Made by a program: the position numbers and the translations under genes | Notes under the pieces: generated by a model | What the model saw: only the letters and a program-made list of their open reading frames with translations | Told to the model about the DNA's origin: nothing | Database searches by the model: none | Part shown: one piece after another, positions 35,579 to 47,700 of the stretch | Layout: each line of letters opens with the position of its first letter | Numbering within the stretch: the first letter of the stretch is position 1 | Assembly (NCBI GenBank): GCA_029204225.1 | Contig: CM055110.1 | Coordinates: 2,715,349-2,779,348, forward strand | Source of the DNA: Diphasiastrum complanatum | Lineage: Eukaryota; Streptophyta; Lycopodiopsida; Lycopodiales; Lycopodiaceae | Length of the DNA stretch: 64,000 nucleotides | Direction of reading: 5' to 3'

Positions 35579-36332
35579 TGTGTGGAGGATGTTCCCACGT
35601 GTGGAGAATTGTAAAGTAAATAAAAAATGTTTGATATAGGGGTCTCATAGAATCTCATAGTCAAGCATTTAGGTGTAGGATGTTGATAGGGTCAAATTTG
35701 GCATAGATGGCAAATTATCCATTTTCACTTGTAATGCCACTATTGATCCAAAATAGAGTAGGAGGCCAAACTCGTGCCAATTAGAGTGTAGACAAGTGTA
35801 ATGCTTTTGTTTGATGAAGTTTAAGAGGTCCAATATGATTTAGAGGTGGAACCATGAGTGATCCAATAGAATTTGAGATTTGCTTGAAAATGGTCCAATA
35901 GAATTTAGAGGTACATGGATCAATGGTCCAATAGGATTAAGAGGTGACAAAGTGTGGTCCAATCATAGTTAAGCATAGTGGTAGCTCGTGGATCTACTAG
36001 TATCATTGTACTCCTCATTTGGATCTAATTAATTTGGAGATTGTGTGGATTTTGAGTGTTATTGGATTTCTAGCCATCTCTTTCTACCCGAGAGCTCATG
36101 ATGATTTTCTCTCTCTACCCAAGGAGAGCAGCTTGTTTTTACTTAGATTACTCTTGAATACTTCCCACACGTGTGAGTGAGAGTTCGAAGTGATTGAATG
36201 CATGTAGTAGTGTGTTTTTGCCATAGAATCAAAGATAGATCTTGAATCTCAGTCTAGTCTTGATCTTGGTTCATCTACACGCCTTAGGAGATCACAAGTA
36301 CATGTTGTGGACAGTCCACACGTGTGAAATCA
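35579..36332 (+). mobile_element. Copia 5' LTR, plus orientation
   Basis: A 754-bp LTR, TGTGTGGAGG..GTGTGAAATCA, ending 3 bp before a tRNA-Met primer site. Its other copy in the window is the reversed solo LTR at 3958-4720. Confidence 0.85.
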
Positions 36333-36335
36333 AAA

Positions 36336-36347
36336 TGGTATCAGAGC
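36336..36347 (+). promoter_or_regulatory. Primer-binding site (initiator tRNA-Met)
   Basis: TGGTATCAGAGC lies just after the LTR and before the leader and gag. Confidence 0.9.
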
Positions 36348-37091
36348 CTACCTAAGGTTACCATGCATTTTGATCCATTTGAGTGAAAACTATTCATCAA
36401 TCTTGAGCTAGAAATTGTCAAGATCCATTTTCCTAGCTATCTTGTCCAATTTTGGATCAAAAGAGATCAATAGGGCATTGATTGGTTCTGACCTAGTACT
36501 ATACGGAATCAGGTGCTCAGACACGTGTGAGGAACATCCAATTTCAGTTTGGGAGTTTTCTTTCATGTTTGATTCAAAAATCTTGCTAGATAGCTTGTTT
36601 TGAAGTATTTTTGCCTAGTTTCTGATGCAATCAGTTTCATTCCATTTGGTTGTGCCAATCAAAAGTTATAAGCTTTTGAAGAGGGTTAGATAGGGCACCT
36701 AGACCTGGGTGGACACATTTGGTTTGGTCAAGAGATTGCTTGTTTGATCCAAAATCATAGTTGAATGCTTACCAATCTCATCTATATGTGATCTAGGCAC
36801 TGTTTTGAGATCTTAGCCATTTTGTTTCAAACAATATCATTGTATTTGAGTCAAATTTGGTTTCTTAGTGTATTTCACACGTGCTAAGAGTGTTTGATCC
36901 TAACTTTGCCCATACTCCATCATCTGATGTGAAGTAGATCTAGTTTTGGAGAGATTGAGATAGCTAGTGAGAATCATCTCACAGTTTGTTGCAAGATCTT
37001 ACATAGGAGATGGTAGCACACCATTATTGGATCCTATAGTGAGTGAGAAGCAACATTATTTGTTCATCACTTTTATTTATCTCCACTTTAC

Positions 37092-37912
37092 ATGACTTCA
37101 ATGAGTTCATACTTGTTGCAACCACGTGAGAGATTGTCTACTTCCAATTATTCAATATGGAAGTTGAGGATGGAGTCCATCTTGATACTCCAAGATGTGA
37201 TGGACATTGTACTTGGGATTGTGGAGGAGCCTCAAGTCCTTCAAGATGTACAAAAATACAAGAAGAGAGCTAGGATGGCTCTCCACTACATTAAGATGAA
37301 TGTCTCTAATGAGATATTGAGGGAGATTGGTGATTGTTCTACATCCAAGGAAGCTTGGATTGTCTCAAGTCCATCTATGAGGCTAAGAACACCTCTAGGC
37401 TCCTCACTCTTAGAAATCAAATCTTTCAAAGTAGTCAAAAGAGTGATGATAGTGCATCTAATTATGTTTTGAGAGTCAAGGATATTCATAGGGAGCTTGC
37501 ATGTATTGGTGACTCAATCAATCAAAGTAAGCTAGTCCAAGTCATTCTCAATGGCTTGAGAGATGAATATGACAACCTTGTCCAATCCTATGCCATTAAG
37601 GAGGAACTACCAAGTTTGGAGGCCCTTCAAAGTGTGCTTATTTCTGAAGAATCAAGACAAGAGTACAAACTCTTGAGGATGGGCAAGCTATCACTCAATC
37701 ATGATCATGGCAAAGTTCTATTTGCCAAGCACAAAGAGAGGAGTAAGAAGCAACACCATCACTTCTCTAATGACAAAGCTAAAGACCAAGATGGAGAGGA
37801 GGAGGATACCTCTCATGCTTCTAATTCAAATCTCAAGAAGAAGAAGATCAAGTGCTTTTATTGTGGCAAGAAAGGCCATGATGCCACCAATTGCTTCAGG
37901 AAGAAGAATTAA
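37092..37912 (+). pseudogene. Copia gag with CCHC knuckle
   Basis: The start ATG at 37092 opens a UBN2-type gag (RLSTSNYSIWKLRMESIL). One frameshift near 37360 moves it to a second frame (SIYEAKNTSRLLTLRNQIF, then ILNGLRDEYDNLV), and it ends with a basic tail and a canonical knuckle, CFYCGKKGHDATNC. Leader 36348-37091 separates it from the primer site. Apart from the frameshift and the TAA at 37910 it is well preserved. Confidence 0.88.
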
Positions 37913-38938
37913 CTCAATCAAGCCAACATCACCAATGAGAAAGAAGACTATATTGCAAGTGATGGAGAAGGCTCTCTCCTCTTCCACCTTCAACAAGGAT
38001 GACTCATGGTATATTGATAGTGGAGCATCTTCACATATGTGTGGCTCCAAGCACTCTTTTTCATCTATTATGCCTTATGATGGAGTCAAGAAGACCATAT
38101 ACATTGAAAGTAAGCATGAGTGCAATATTGAAGGAGTAGGGATTATTCCCTTGAAGCTTGCATCTTCCAAAGATCTCTTTCTCAACAATGTTCTTTTTGT
38201 CCCAAAGCTTACAAAGAACATCTTAAGTGTTGGATAACTTCTTGATAGTGGCTTTGATGTCAATTTCAATATTGACAATTGTGTGATCAAGAAGGATGGT
38301 GAGATCCTTGCATATGGATCAAGATTTGAAGGCATCTACAAATTGGATCCAAGTGAGAGTGCAAACTCTCTTGATGTTTCTTATATGTCCAATATTTCAA
38401 AGGAGGATGATCACAAAAGATGCGCATATCTTCTCTCTTCAAGTATTATGGTGTATGATTATTGCTTATTATTCAAAGCATATGTTGAGAAGAAATTCTC
38501 ATTGAAGATCAAAGCTTTGAGGAGTATTGGATCTCTTGAAGGAATAGCACCATATGAAGTTTTATTCAAGATGAAGCCTAAGGTTGATCACCTTAGTGAA
38601 CTTGGTAGTGCTTGCTTTGCACATATTCCCTTAAAAACAAGGAGGAAGGATGATCCAAGCTCATGGATCATGATTGGATACGCATCCATCAAGGAGGACT
38701 TTAGTGTCTTTACACTCTCTATCTCAATTGTGAATAGAGATGTCATGTGGCATGAAGATTCAATCTTGGAAGTGGCCGAGACCAAGGCTTCTCAAGAAGC
38801 ATCAAAAGTTATATTTTTTGAAGGTATTCAAGTTATGATGGGGCCAAGGTGTGAGGAAGAGTTTCTTCTTCATATGATTTCAAGAAGATCTTCAAGAATA
38901 GCAATTACAATAAAAGTAAAGCTAATAGCAAGAAAATA
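37913..38938 (+). pseudogene. Copia protease and internally deleted integrase
   Basis: Protease with intact DSGASSHMC (about 38015) and LFVPKLTKNILSVG is followed by a stop at 38235 and then by IKKDGEILAYGSRFEGIYKL. The integrase core is collapsed: after YVEKKFSLKIKALR it jumps to the integrase tail APYEVLFKMKPKVDHL, so the catalytic domain is mostly missing. RT is absent. The protein resembles the minus-strand element at 32325-35578, so the two are relatives. Confidence 0.85.
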
Positions 38939-39115
38939 ACAAGACAATCATGATAGCATACCAATAGAAAACTAGAGACATGGAGATCTCAATGGAATCA
39001 CATTAGCAATGAAAGAAAGAGTACAATCAATGGATATGGAGCATTGATTCATGTGGATAGGGCTAATGAGACCTAGCAATGGAGATCCCTATGGCTCACA
39101 TTCACAAGGAAACTA
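38939..39115 (+). repeat. Dispersed repeat shared with 16370-16560
   Basis: Same-orientation match including GATTCATGTGGATAGGGC and CTCACATTCACAAGGA-like text. It is probably LTR-derived. Confidence 0.6.
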
Positions 39116-39350
39116 AGCCTTTGGACAAGGCAATGTTTGAAAGACAAAGGGCAAGCTTGGGAATCACAAAAATACCCGCTTTGAGAGGGAGCTGAAGAAA
39201 CTTAAAGTTTCTAAGTGTCAAAGTGTTTGCATTTTTGTTCCTTGCTTTGTTTTTGAACTGTCTACATATTTGAGCTAAGTTTTGCACAATTCACCTTTTT
39301 GTCGCATTTTCCGAAAAATTGACAAATGGCCAAAATATGACTTAGAACAT
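39116..39350 (+). mobile_element. Copia RNase H tail, polypurine tract and LTR start
   Basis: A short tail reading LDKAMFERQRASLGI is followed by GAGAGGGAGC and TGAAGAAAC. This matches the internal segment and LTR start at 60880-61100 and, more weakly, the minus-strand remnant at 3020-3110. LTR homology fades after about 150 bp. Confidence 0.65.
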
Positions 39351-40379
39351 ATTTCCATGGACCTTCGGCTTTTTCTCATTTTTAGAAATATGTGATATAT
39401 TCATCAATTTTTAGATAATTGCTGCTAGATGTGTTCCTTTTATTGCACTTTTGACCAATCATTGGTTTATGTCCAGGTCACCTTTTCACATGCAATGTTT
39501 TTTGTTACAGTCCTCTTAAACTGTTCAGTTACTGAGTCTCTAAATTGCTACTGTCAAAAGGCTACTTTTTGCTTGTGTAAGGCCTTTGACATTTAGCATT
39601 GGGCTACCACAATGTATAGATTGACATGATGCTCGATACATTTGACTACACATTTATAGTTACTTGGGCTACATCTTTACAAGCAATATTTTTTGCTACT
39701 TTTAATTGCAGTTTTTTGACAAAGTAGTATTTCATAGATTATGAAATACGTATATTTTTTAAAATAAAAGGCGTTGAAGCTATAGCCTCAAGCCCCTACA
39801 TGGCACATTGAAAATTCAGCAGCATGTATGTTTAATGTTGAAGAAAATGTGACATGCTTGTCATTATGTAGTTAAGAAAGCTAAGCATTTACACAACACT
39901 CAATTACAACTTAAAACTTGGTCGATGGTGGAGTGGCATGCTATCCTAAAGCTTGCTTGTCATATAGCACAAATTGTACTTTTGACTCTACTCATGGTTT
40001 TCTCCAAAATAGTCCAATTCAACACATGGCCCATCATATTGATGTGGTCGTTGTCTAGTTTCATGGGATCACCAATTTTGTGGATGGGATGGATGATATT
40101 ATTGTATCATGATTAGGGAAAACTAGATACAACATGCATGTTTAAGTGGTCGACAAGTAGGAGAGTGAAGGTATTCATCATATAAATAAGGAGCTCATCC
40201 TTGAGGGGTTCCATGTCATGAAATGGATTTGTCCTTAGTTTTTTGATGGTCTAAGGTACCATCGTATATGTGCAAAGGGAGAATATTGGAGATGCTTGGA
40301 GAGATGATAATTGGGAATTCACTATTGTCTGGTCATTAATGTGGTGGCATATGAGGTCCATATGGAAAGTTTGGTTAGT
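39351..40379. other. No gene recognised
   Basis: AT-rich intergenic DNA without domain-bearing frames. Confidence 0.5.
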
Positions 40380-40510
40380 GGTGATGGCATCTGGGCAATG
40401 CCAAGTGAGGAGCAAGCTCCAAAAATGTCACTACACAGTGGCTAGGATTCGAGCCCACACCTTGCCCATCACAGTCAACCACTCTACCCATACACCAAGC
40501 TACGATGGAC
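40380..40510 (-). repeat. tRNA-derived SINE-like segment
   Basis: The minus strand shows a tRNA-like 5' part: TAGCTTGGTGTATGGG (A-box-like), GGTAGAGTGG, then GGGCTCGAATCC (B-box-like) about 35 nt later, with a T-arm pairing at 4 of 5 positions. The anticodon stem is imperfect and no CCA-proximal acceptor closes, so it is not a functional tRNA. The tail limits are not resolved. Confidence 0.45.
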
Positions 40511-41570
40511 TGGTGAAATGAATCTTGAAAGTTGATGTGTTTCCTTTACTTGCCACACATATCTTGGTGCACAATAAGATGACTTGTTGAATTAATATAC
40601 AATTATCACACCTTTGCTAATAGCATCAACTCTTGATGTACAACAATGTAGAGCCCCACAACCACAAGAGCAAGAATTTTTCTTGCATCCATACAAATGC
40701 ATGTGGACTACAGAATGGTTTCAAGTAACTTCTAGTTGAATTGCCTAGGCACTTTCTCTTAATGCCCATTTTTATGTCTTGGCAAGTAAGATGATGGGCA
40801 AAGGGCCACTCCTTTTGCAAACTTCGCGTTGTAAAAATAAATATACCACTGCAACTTGATTGGCCCAATTAAATTCTTACAATTGGATTAGTCCATTTCT
40901 ATTGAGTTGCACCCAGACAAAAAATAAGAGGCTCGAGTTGCCCCTATGTGCCAAAAGATCCCTGTGACCTCATGTTGCACATGATGGCAATTGAAGCTTA
41001 GTCAAAAGACGTGAAATCCCTTTTTGTCCCCTTTGAAACATTTGAATGAGCAGATTGGTGAGCACCCGAGTTTGAAACCACCCTAGGGTGTACAAAAAAG
41101 GGTCTAGCAAAAGTCTTGAGAAGGGTTCAAGGTCCCTTACCTGAGGGTGAGAGATTGAGGGCCATGTAAAGTTTTCTCTCTTGGGGCTGGGCCGAGTGTA
41201 AAATCTAAGGCCTTATAAGTTTTACTAAAGAAATTAAAAAATCTAGTTCTTAAGAAAGGGAATTAAGGTATTACGCTTTGAAAACCTCCATATAAATGTC
41301 CCAAAGATTTTATAATTATCATAAAATAGAATATGTAAAATATCCCCCAAGTTTTTAAGGGGCCCTCAAACATCGTGTAACTATTATGTGGCTACTTGTC
41401 CACTGACATCTCCTCTTTTGCAGTGTTCGTTCCGGAAAGCCAACAAAGCATAAAAATAAAATCGGCATCTTTTCTCAAAAATTGACATCATGAAAACTTT
41501 ATAATATAGGCAAGTAAACCCTATTATAAGTAACAGTCCTTAAAAAATCTAGAACCCATGGAACAATCGA
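40511..41570. other. No gene; upstream of the SOD gene
   Basis: No recognisable coding sequence. Confidence 0.5.
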
Positions 41571-41593
41571 CACGTGGCAAGTTTCGACACGTG
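41571..41593 (+). promoter_or_regulatory. Two tandem G-box/ABRE motifs upstream of SOD
   Basis: GACACGTGGC occurs twice, with CACGTG cores at 41571-41576 and 41588-41593, about 110-135 bp before the SOD start codon. ACGTGGC is the ABA-responsive element core bound by bZIP factors, and paired ABREs are the usual functional arrangement. Drought/ABA or light control of this SOD is an inference. Confidence 0.65.
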
Positions 41594-41670
41594 GCTGACA
41601 TCCAAGTGTCTGTCAAGTGGGCAGGCCGAAAAGCATTTAAGGGCCATATCTCAGAGTGACTAATTAGTAG

Positions 41671-41699
41671 TGGTGGTGGTGGTGGTGTTGTTGTTGTTG
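41671..41699 (+). repeat. (GGT)n(GTT)n microsatellite in the probable 5' UTR
   Basis: A short trinucleotide run ends a few bases before the SOD start codon. Confidence 0.85.
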
Positions 41700-41703
41700 G
41701 GCT

Positions 41704-44700
41704 ATGGCTATGGCTCCATTGAAGGCAGTAGCGGTGCTTGCTGGGAGTGTGGGCGTCAGCGGTGTCCTTCATTTCTCTCAGAACCTTCCCCATGGTACTG
41801 CTATCTGGTTGTCTTTTAATTTTCATTGGTTTTTGCATTGAGTAGCCCTTAGAAATCAGAGAATCTATGTGAGCACTTCGCTATTTAGATTGTATATAAA
41901 ATGTTTTGGAGAATGGATTTTATTGGGGAATGGATTTTGTAGTGATCTTTCCACCAAGTGAAACGATTGTATAGTTATGCGGAGGCCCTTGTTATGGTTC
42001 TGTCATGGCTGCAGCTGGTCTATACATCACCTGAAATGCAACCCACATGGCAGCTGGTCTATAGATCACCTGAAATTCTTCCCCATGGGCATACATTTTT
42101 GAGTGGCTATATATAGGCGGGTGGTTGGTTCAAACAATGGTATTACAGTGTTAACTAGTTTTTGGGCCTAAACAGGGGTGTTACCTTTCTCTTTTCTGCT
42201 CTTTGGATTGTTCTAGGTGTTGAAGGGTGCTACCTTTCTCTTTTATGTTCTTTGGATTGTTCTAGGTGTTGAAGAGCCTTTTAGTTAGCGAAGTGATGTA
42301 AGGGAGTTCCACGTTGGAGATCTTTGCAGGAGATCTGCTTGAGCTATCAAAAGTCTATGATTTTCATTCGAGATTTCTTAGTTGGAGTTTGCTTTGTGAA
42401 TGCTATTTGTTGCTTTTGTACTTCATTTGATGCCAATATCTATGATTTAGTTCATAACATAGGGTCAAAATTTGTTGACTAGGTATTTCCTTTTAGAAGG
42501 ATTAACAAGATGGGTCATTTAGGTATAGCTTAATCAGGCCTAGGAGACGTGAGGCTGAAGCACAATGCAAAATTCAAAAAGGAGAAAAGGTTGTTTTGGC
42601 TAAGGGCTTTGGAATTCATAAGAAGGGCCTAAAAAATAGGCGGACTTTAAGGCTAGGGGAATAGCTAACGTTAACAGCCCTATATCCAACTATTTGGCTG
42701 GAGGTCGACAAAAACTTTCAAGAAAGGTTGGAGACAATCATACGATGCCAAGCTGTCAGAGGCGATCGGCTTGCTTTTGGCGATTGGTGTGGGGGTTGCT
42801 CTATTTGCCGAAGAGGCTTAGCAATGAACTTGTGTAGTAGATCATACTTGCCCCTTATTCCAGAAGTATTTCATACATTCTAGGTGTTACAAACTTACTT
42901 ACTGCAAACCTCCAGGTGCCGGTTAACCACAAGAGACCAAACGATTCACGTTCCACCCCGCCATAGGACCTAATCCGGGTCCACCCACCGTGCCCTGGCC
43001 TGTGACCGTATCAAGCTGGATCCGACCTCCATCCCAGACGGCGTCCCATACCACCCCCTAGGCTCTCAGCCATCTCCTGCCTCATGCTAGCAAGACATCC
43101 TGGCTGTGCACACGCTCTCCATCCACCTCTTCCTAGGTAAATAGAATGGATGGCAAATGAGTCCTCCTCCCCTTGTATACCTTCAAGGAGAGAGACTCCA
43201 AGCCATGTGCACTCCTGGATCATGACACGTGGCAACCATGCAGGTTCACGAGTCACCAGTCAAGTCTACAGGCCCAGTCATCGTCTGGTCTCAAGTCTAG
43301 GTTTGGGACCCAAGGGAGTTGGGTCCCTAACATTCCCTCTTCCTTAAAAAATTCCTTATCTAAGGAAGGAATCCAAGGAATCTCAGTTTAAGGTCAAGTT
43401 TCTTCTCCCAAGTGTCATCACCCTCGGAACTTCCTTTCCAACGAACCAAGTACTCTGTTACCTGCCGGTTCCTGAGTCCACGTTGACGTACATCAACAAT
43501 GGCCTGTGGTTCAGTAGGTACAAAGGATGATAGGTCCTCCAGCCGAACTAAGTCCTCCTGAGGCATTAAGACATCCAGATACCATATGTTACAAACTTAC
43601 TTACTGCAGACCTCCAGGTGCCGGTTAACCACAAGAGACCGAACGATTCACGTTCCACCCCACCATAGGACCTAATCCGGGTCCACCCACCGTGCCCTGG
43701 CTTGTGCCGTATCAAGCTGGATCCGACCTCCATCCCAGACGGCGTCCCATACCACCACCTAGGCTCTCAGCCATCTCCTGCCTCACGCTAGCAATACATT
43801 CCTGGCCGTGCACACGCTCTCTATCCACCTCTTCCTAGGTGGATAGAATGGATGGCAAATGAGTCCTCCTCCCCTTGTATACCTCCAAGGAGAGAGACTC
43901 CAAGCCATGTGCACTCCTGGATCATGACACGTGGCAACCATGCAGGTTCACGAGTCACCGGTCAAGTCTACAGGCCCAGTCATCTTCTGGTCTCAAGTCT
44001 GGGTTTGGGACCCAAGGGAGTTGGGTCCCTAACATTCCCTCTTCCTTAAAAAATTCCTTATCTAAGGAAGGAATCCAGGGAATCTCAGTTTAAGGTCAAG
44101 TTCCTTCTCCCAAGTGTCATCATCCTCAGAACTTCCTTTCCAACGAACCAAGTACTCAGTTACATGCCGGTTCCTGAGTCCACATTGACGTACATCAACA
44201 ATGGCCTGTGGTTCAGTAGGTACAAAGGATGATAGGTCCTCCAGCCGAACTAAGTCCTCCTGAGGCATTAAGACATCCAGATACCATATGTTACAAACTT
44301 ACTTACTGCAAACCTCCAGGTGCCGGTTAACCACAAGAGACTGAACGATTCATGTTCCACCCCACCATAGGACCTAATCCGGGTCCACCCACCGTGCCCT
44401 GGCCTGTGACCGTATCAAGTTGGATCCGACCTCCATCCCAGACGGCGTCCCATACTACCGCCTAGGCTCTCAGCCATCTCCTACCTCACGCTAGCAATAC
44501 ATCCTGGCCGTGCACACGCTCTCCATCCACCTCTTCCTAGGTAGATAAAATGGATGGCAAATGAGTCCTCCTCCCCTTGTATACCTCCAAGGAGAGAGAC
44601 TCCAAGCCATGTGCACTCCTGGATCATGACATGTGGCAACCATGCAGGTTCACGAGTCACCGGTCAAGTCTACAGGCCCGTCATCGTCTGGTCTCAAGTC

Positions 44701-47700
44701 TGGGTTTGGGACCCAAGGGAGTTGGATCCCTAACACTAGGTGGAGCTTCTCTTGTCAATGTGACACTTGTGGCAGGTTGGTGAACAAGTCTCTGTTCTAC
44801 TAGTTTGTTTTGTGCGTTGGTTTTAGAACTTCTATGGAGAATTGGTCAAGTAAGCCTCTTCTCTAGAATACTGTAAAATATTGCTTGCCACTAGGCTGTG
44901 TGATTAGGCCCGTGAGGCCCTTTAGTAGTATGATAAGGATGCTTAGTCTCATGAGGACCGACTTGGCCAATCTTGTTGGGATCATAGCCCTAACTAGTTG
45001 GAACTCCTATTTGACTATAAATAAGCCAAAGGCCTCTTTATTTCATAGTTGTTGATGGATTGGAGAGTGGTTCTTAGCAAAGTTAATTTTTGCTTAGTAC
45101 CAAGATAACAAATAATGCTTGGGTATTAATGAGTTTATAAGTAATGCTTGTTGGCAAAGGTTGCTTCTTTTTATGTGGTTGGTCTGACATGGATTTATGT
45201 ATACTTCATTTTAGCATTGCTTAATGACATTATTGATTTCCATTTGTGAATATGGATTTATTCCACTCTCACATTTATACCTAAGCAATAGCAAATTTTA
45301 CTCATGCGTTTTAGTCTGGTAAGAAGTAAGCCACTCGGAATTGATTTGATTTAGGCCTCTATACAATGATAAGATTGGTCGTTGACAGTCAGTGTGTTGA
45401 TCATGTTAGTTTGTGATAGCTTGGAAGTTGGTAGATAATAAATATTGGTTCTGAAAGTTTCAACTTCTATTGAACATTCATTAGTAATCTAGTTGCTTCA
45501 TGCATATTGCAAGACGATTTGTAGCAATGTATGAGATTAAGGTTCAAGTATATTGGAAGATGGCAAGAATTTACCCATGTTGGGAGCATTTATGCTTGTT
45601 AATGTGTGGGCATATCTTTTGTTGCAGAACATACAACTATTGTTGGACAGGTTAGAGGATTGAAACCCGGGCTACATGGCTTTCATGTCCATGCTTTAGG
45701 TGATACAACCAATGGTTGCCTTTCAACTGGTATTGACACACCTACTTTATTCATTGTGTTTATGTTTTATAATTGATTGAAGATTTGTTTTTTTCAATGT
45801 TGTTATCAAAAGCCCTCTTTTTATCATGCTAATCTTGTTTAACGTTCAAGATCAAGTCATATTTTCCCAATTTTGTGAAATAGTGTTTATTACGAAATGA
45901 AATTCACTTACAACGGAAGGAATTGGTGAAAAAGGTCCATGCACATACCTTTGTGTTTAACAAATGTTTTGATAACTTGCTTGCAATTGAAGTTTTGTTT
46001 GATTTCAATTGAGGGTTTAGGGTTGCTATAAAGCTCAGTTATATTATTTTCTACATCCAAGCACTGTCCTTTAATGAGTAAATGTGAAGATCACCTCTTG
46101 TACATCTTGAAGATCGTGTTGCAAAGAACCAAAAAGATAGACCGTGGAGCCAAGCCACCCAACCAACTAGAAGCTAAAGATCAACACGGTGAGTGAATAT
46201 ACTTGAGGAGAGGATTCTAGTAACAAACAATTGGAATTTGGAAGTGTAGGAGGGCGAGTTTCTGTAGGGTACTTATAGCCTACAAGATGCTTGTGCATAT
46301 GTCATGCAACCCTAGTACCCTGCTAAACTCAACTAGAGTTACTATTGATACCCCTCACCATTCATATAATCGTCAAATACTATGCACTGCTTTCCACTTG
46401 ACCAGCCAATTGTCGACAACCTTAGTACTATGTCATGTATCACGAAGCTATATTTGCACCTAACACAATGTGAATTATGTTCTCGGGCTATTTGTTTGTC
46501 TTTATATAAGAATATTAGTGGCAGCCTCTCTCTTTTTGAAGGTTATAAGTTGCACGCGTTCCCTATCATTACATATTGGGTGGCAATCAGGCTGGGCTTA
46601 TATCAATTCTAGTACCAATTTTTAACTGCTATCAGTTCCGGTAAAAAATTATATTGGTTATGTGATCTATACTATAGATCATTCAATTTTTCCGAATCTC
46701 TTGATTATTTCTCCTTTCTCCATGGTTGAGGATCAGTCATCTGAGTTAGGGATATATTTTGCAGGTGCTCATTTCAATCCTTTTATCAAGGAGCATGGTG
46801 CCCCTGAGGATGAAAACCGACATGCTGGGGATCTTGGCAACATTGTAGCCGGAGAAGATGGTACGGTATTCCTATCTTCCAGTTTTGTCTAGCATATCAA
46901 CTTGCTAATGCTGAAAGCTGAAATGTAAGTAATTGCATCACACAAGTTGAGCTGCTGGACAGAATTTTATACCTAAAGTTTTTCAGGGTCATTTTGAGTC
47001 CCATGTTTCCCAGCTGCACAAAATGAGGTCGTTCAGTATCACGTTTGGAACATGGAAAATATCACATGCTCCATACAGACACTATTTTTTTTGCTAGAAA
47101 TTTGGAAAAATTATCTATTTTTGTAACATGTTCCCTATGTATGGAATATGTTCCGTACAGAATGGAGTGTACCCAAAAAGAAACACCCAAAATAGCTTCC
47201 ATGAAACTTGAACTTTCGGTCGGTTTTATTTAAGAATAGGTTCTCTACATATTTTCTGCTCCGTCTTGATTTGCATTTGACTTGGCAAGTAGGGTTTTGG
47301 ATTCAGGATTTATATCCATGAGGCCTAGATAACAATATAAATGGTCACATTTTCTTTTTACGCCCAGCCTTTTTATAATGACACAGTCATTTGTCTCATC
47401 GCAGGCATTGCAGAAATTTCAATTGCTGATACTCATGTGATATCCTGATTCCTTCAATGCGGACTTCTTTAATTTTGTTATTTGGCAATGTAGTATGCAG
47501 CAGTTCTTTGGAATTCTTTTACGTGATTGTTAAAGCATGCTTTGAAAAAATAACAGTAAGGATCTATTCTTCTTACTTGCTGCATTTTGCATTGCCAGAT
47601 TCCACTTATGGGACCGAATTCGATTTTAGGACGGGCTGTTGTTGTTCATGCTGATCTCGATGATCTTGGAAAAGGTCTTTGTGCTCAATGCATAACAGTG

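Larger units (their letters stand above)
42885..44735 (-). mobile_element. Miniature gypsy (chromovirus) element with three LTRs
   Basis: Three LTRs (42885-43332, 43587-44034, 44289-44735; TGTTAC..CTAACA on +) alternate with two 254-bp internal segments; the repeat period is 702 bp. The whole is flanked by CTAGG at 42880-42884 and 44736-44740, a 5-bp target-site duplication. On the minus strand each internal segment runs: TGGTATC primer-site-like start, a short frame holding a chromodomain, a purine tract (AAGGAAGAGGGAA), then the next LTR. Nothing else of gag or pol remains, so it is non-autonomous. It sits inside intron 1 of the SOD gene, antisense to it. Confidence 0.92.

Noticed and set aside
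40430-40505. Functional tRNA gene on the minus strand
   Set aside because: The anticodon stem and acceptor stem do not pair properly; the SINE-like reading is better.
41524-41838. 104-codon minus-strand ORF
   Set aside because: It is antisense to SOD exon 1 and its promoter, and its Pro run comes from the GGT/GTT microsatellite.
43150-44093. Repeated + strand ORFs (MANESSSPC.. and MYT..) in the SOD intron
   Set aside because: They lie inside the LTRs of the miniature element and recur only because the LTR is repeated.
46382-47654. Short + strand ORFs between SOD exons
   Set aside because: They are intron sequence; only the exon portions match the enzyme.
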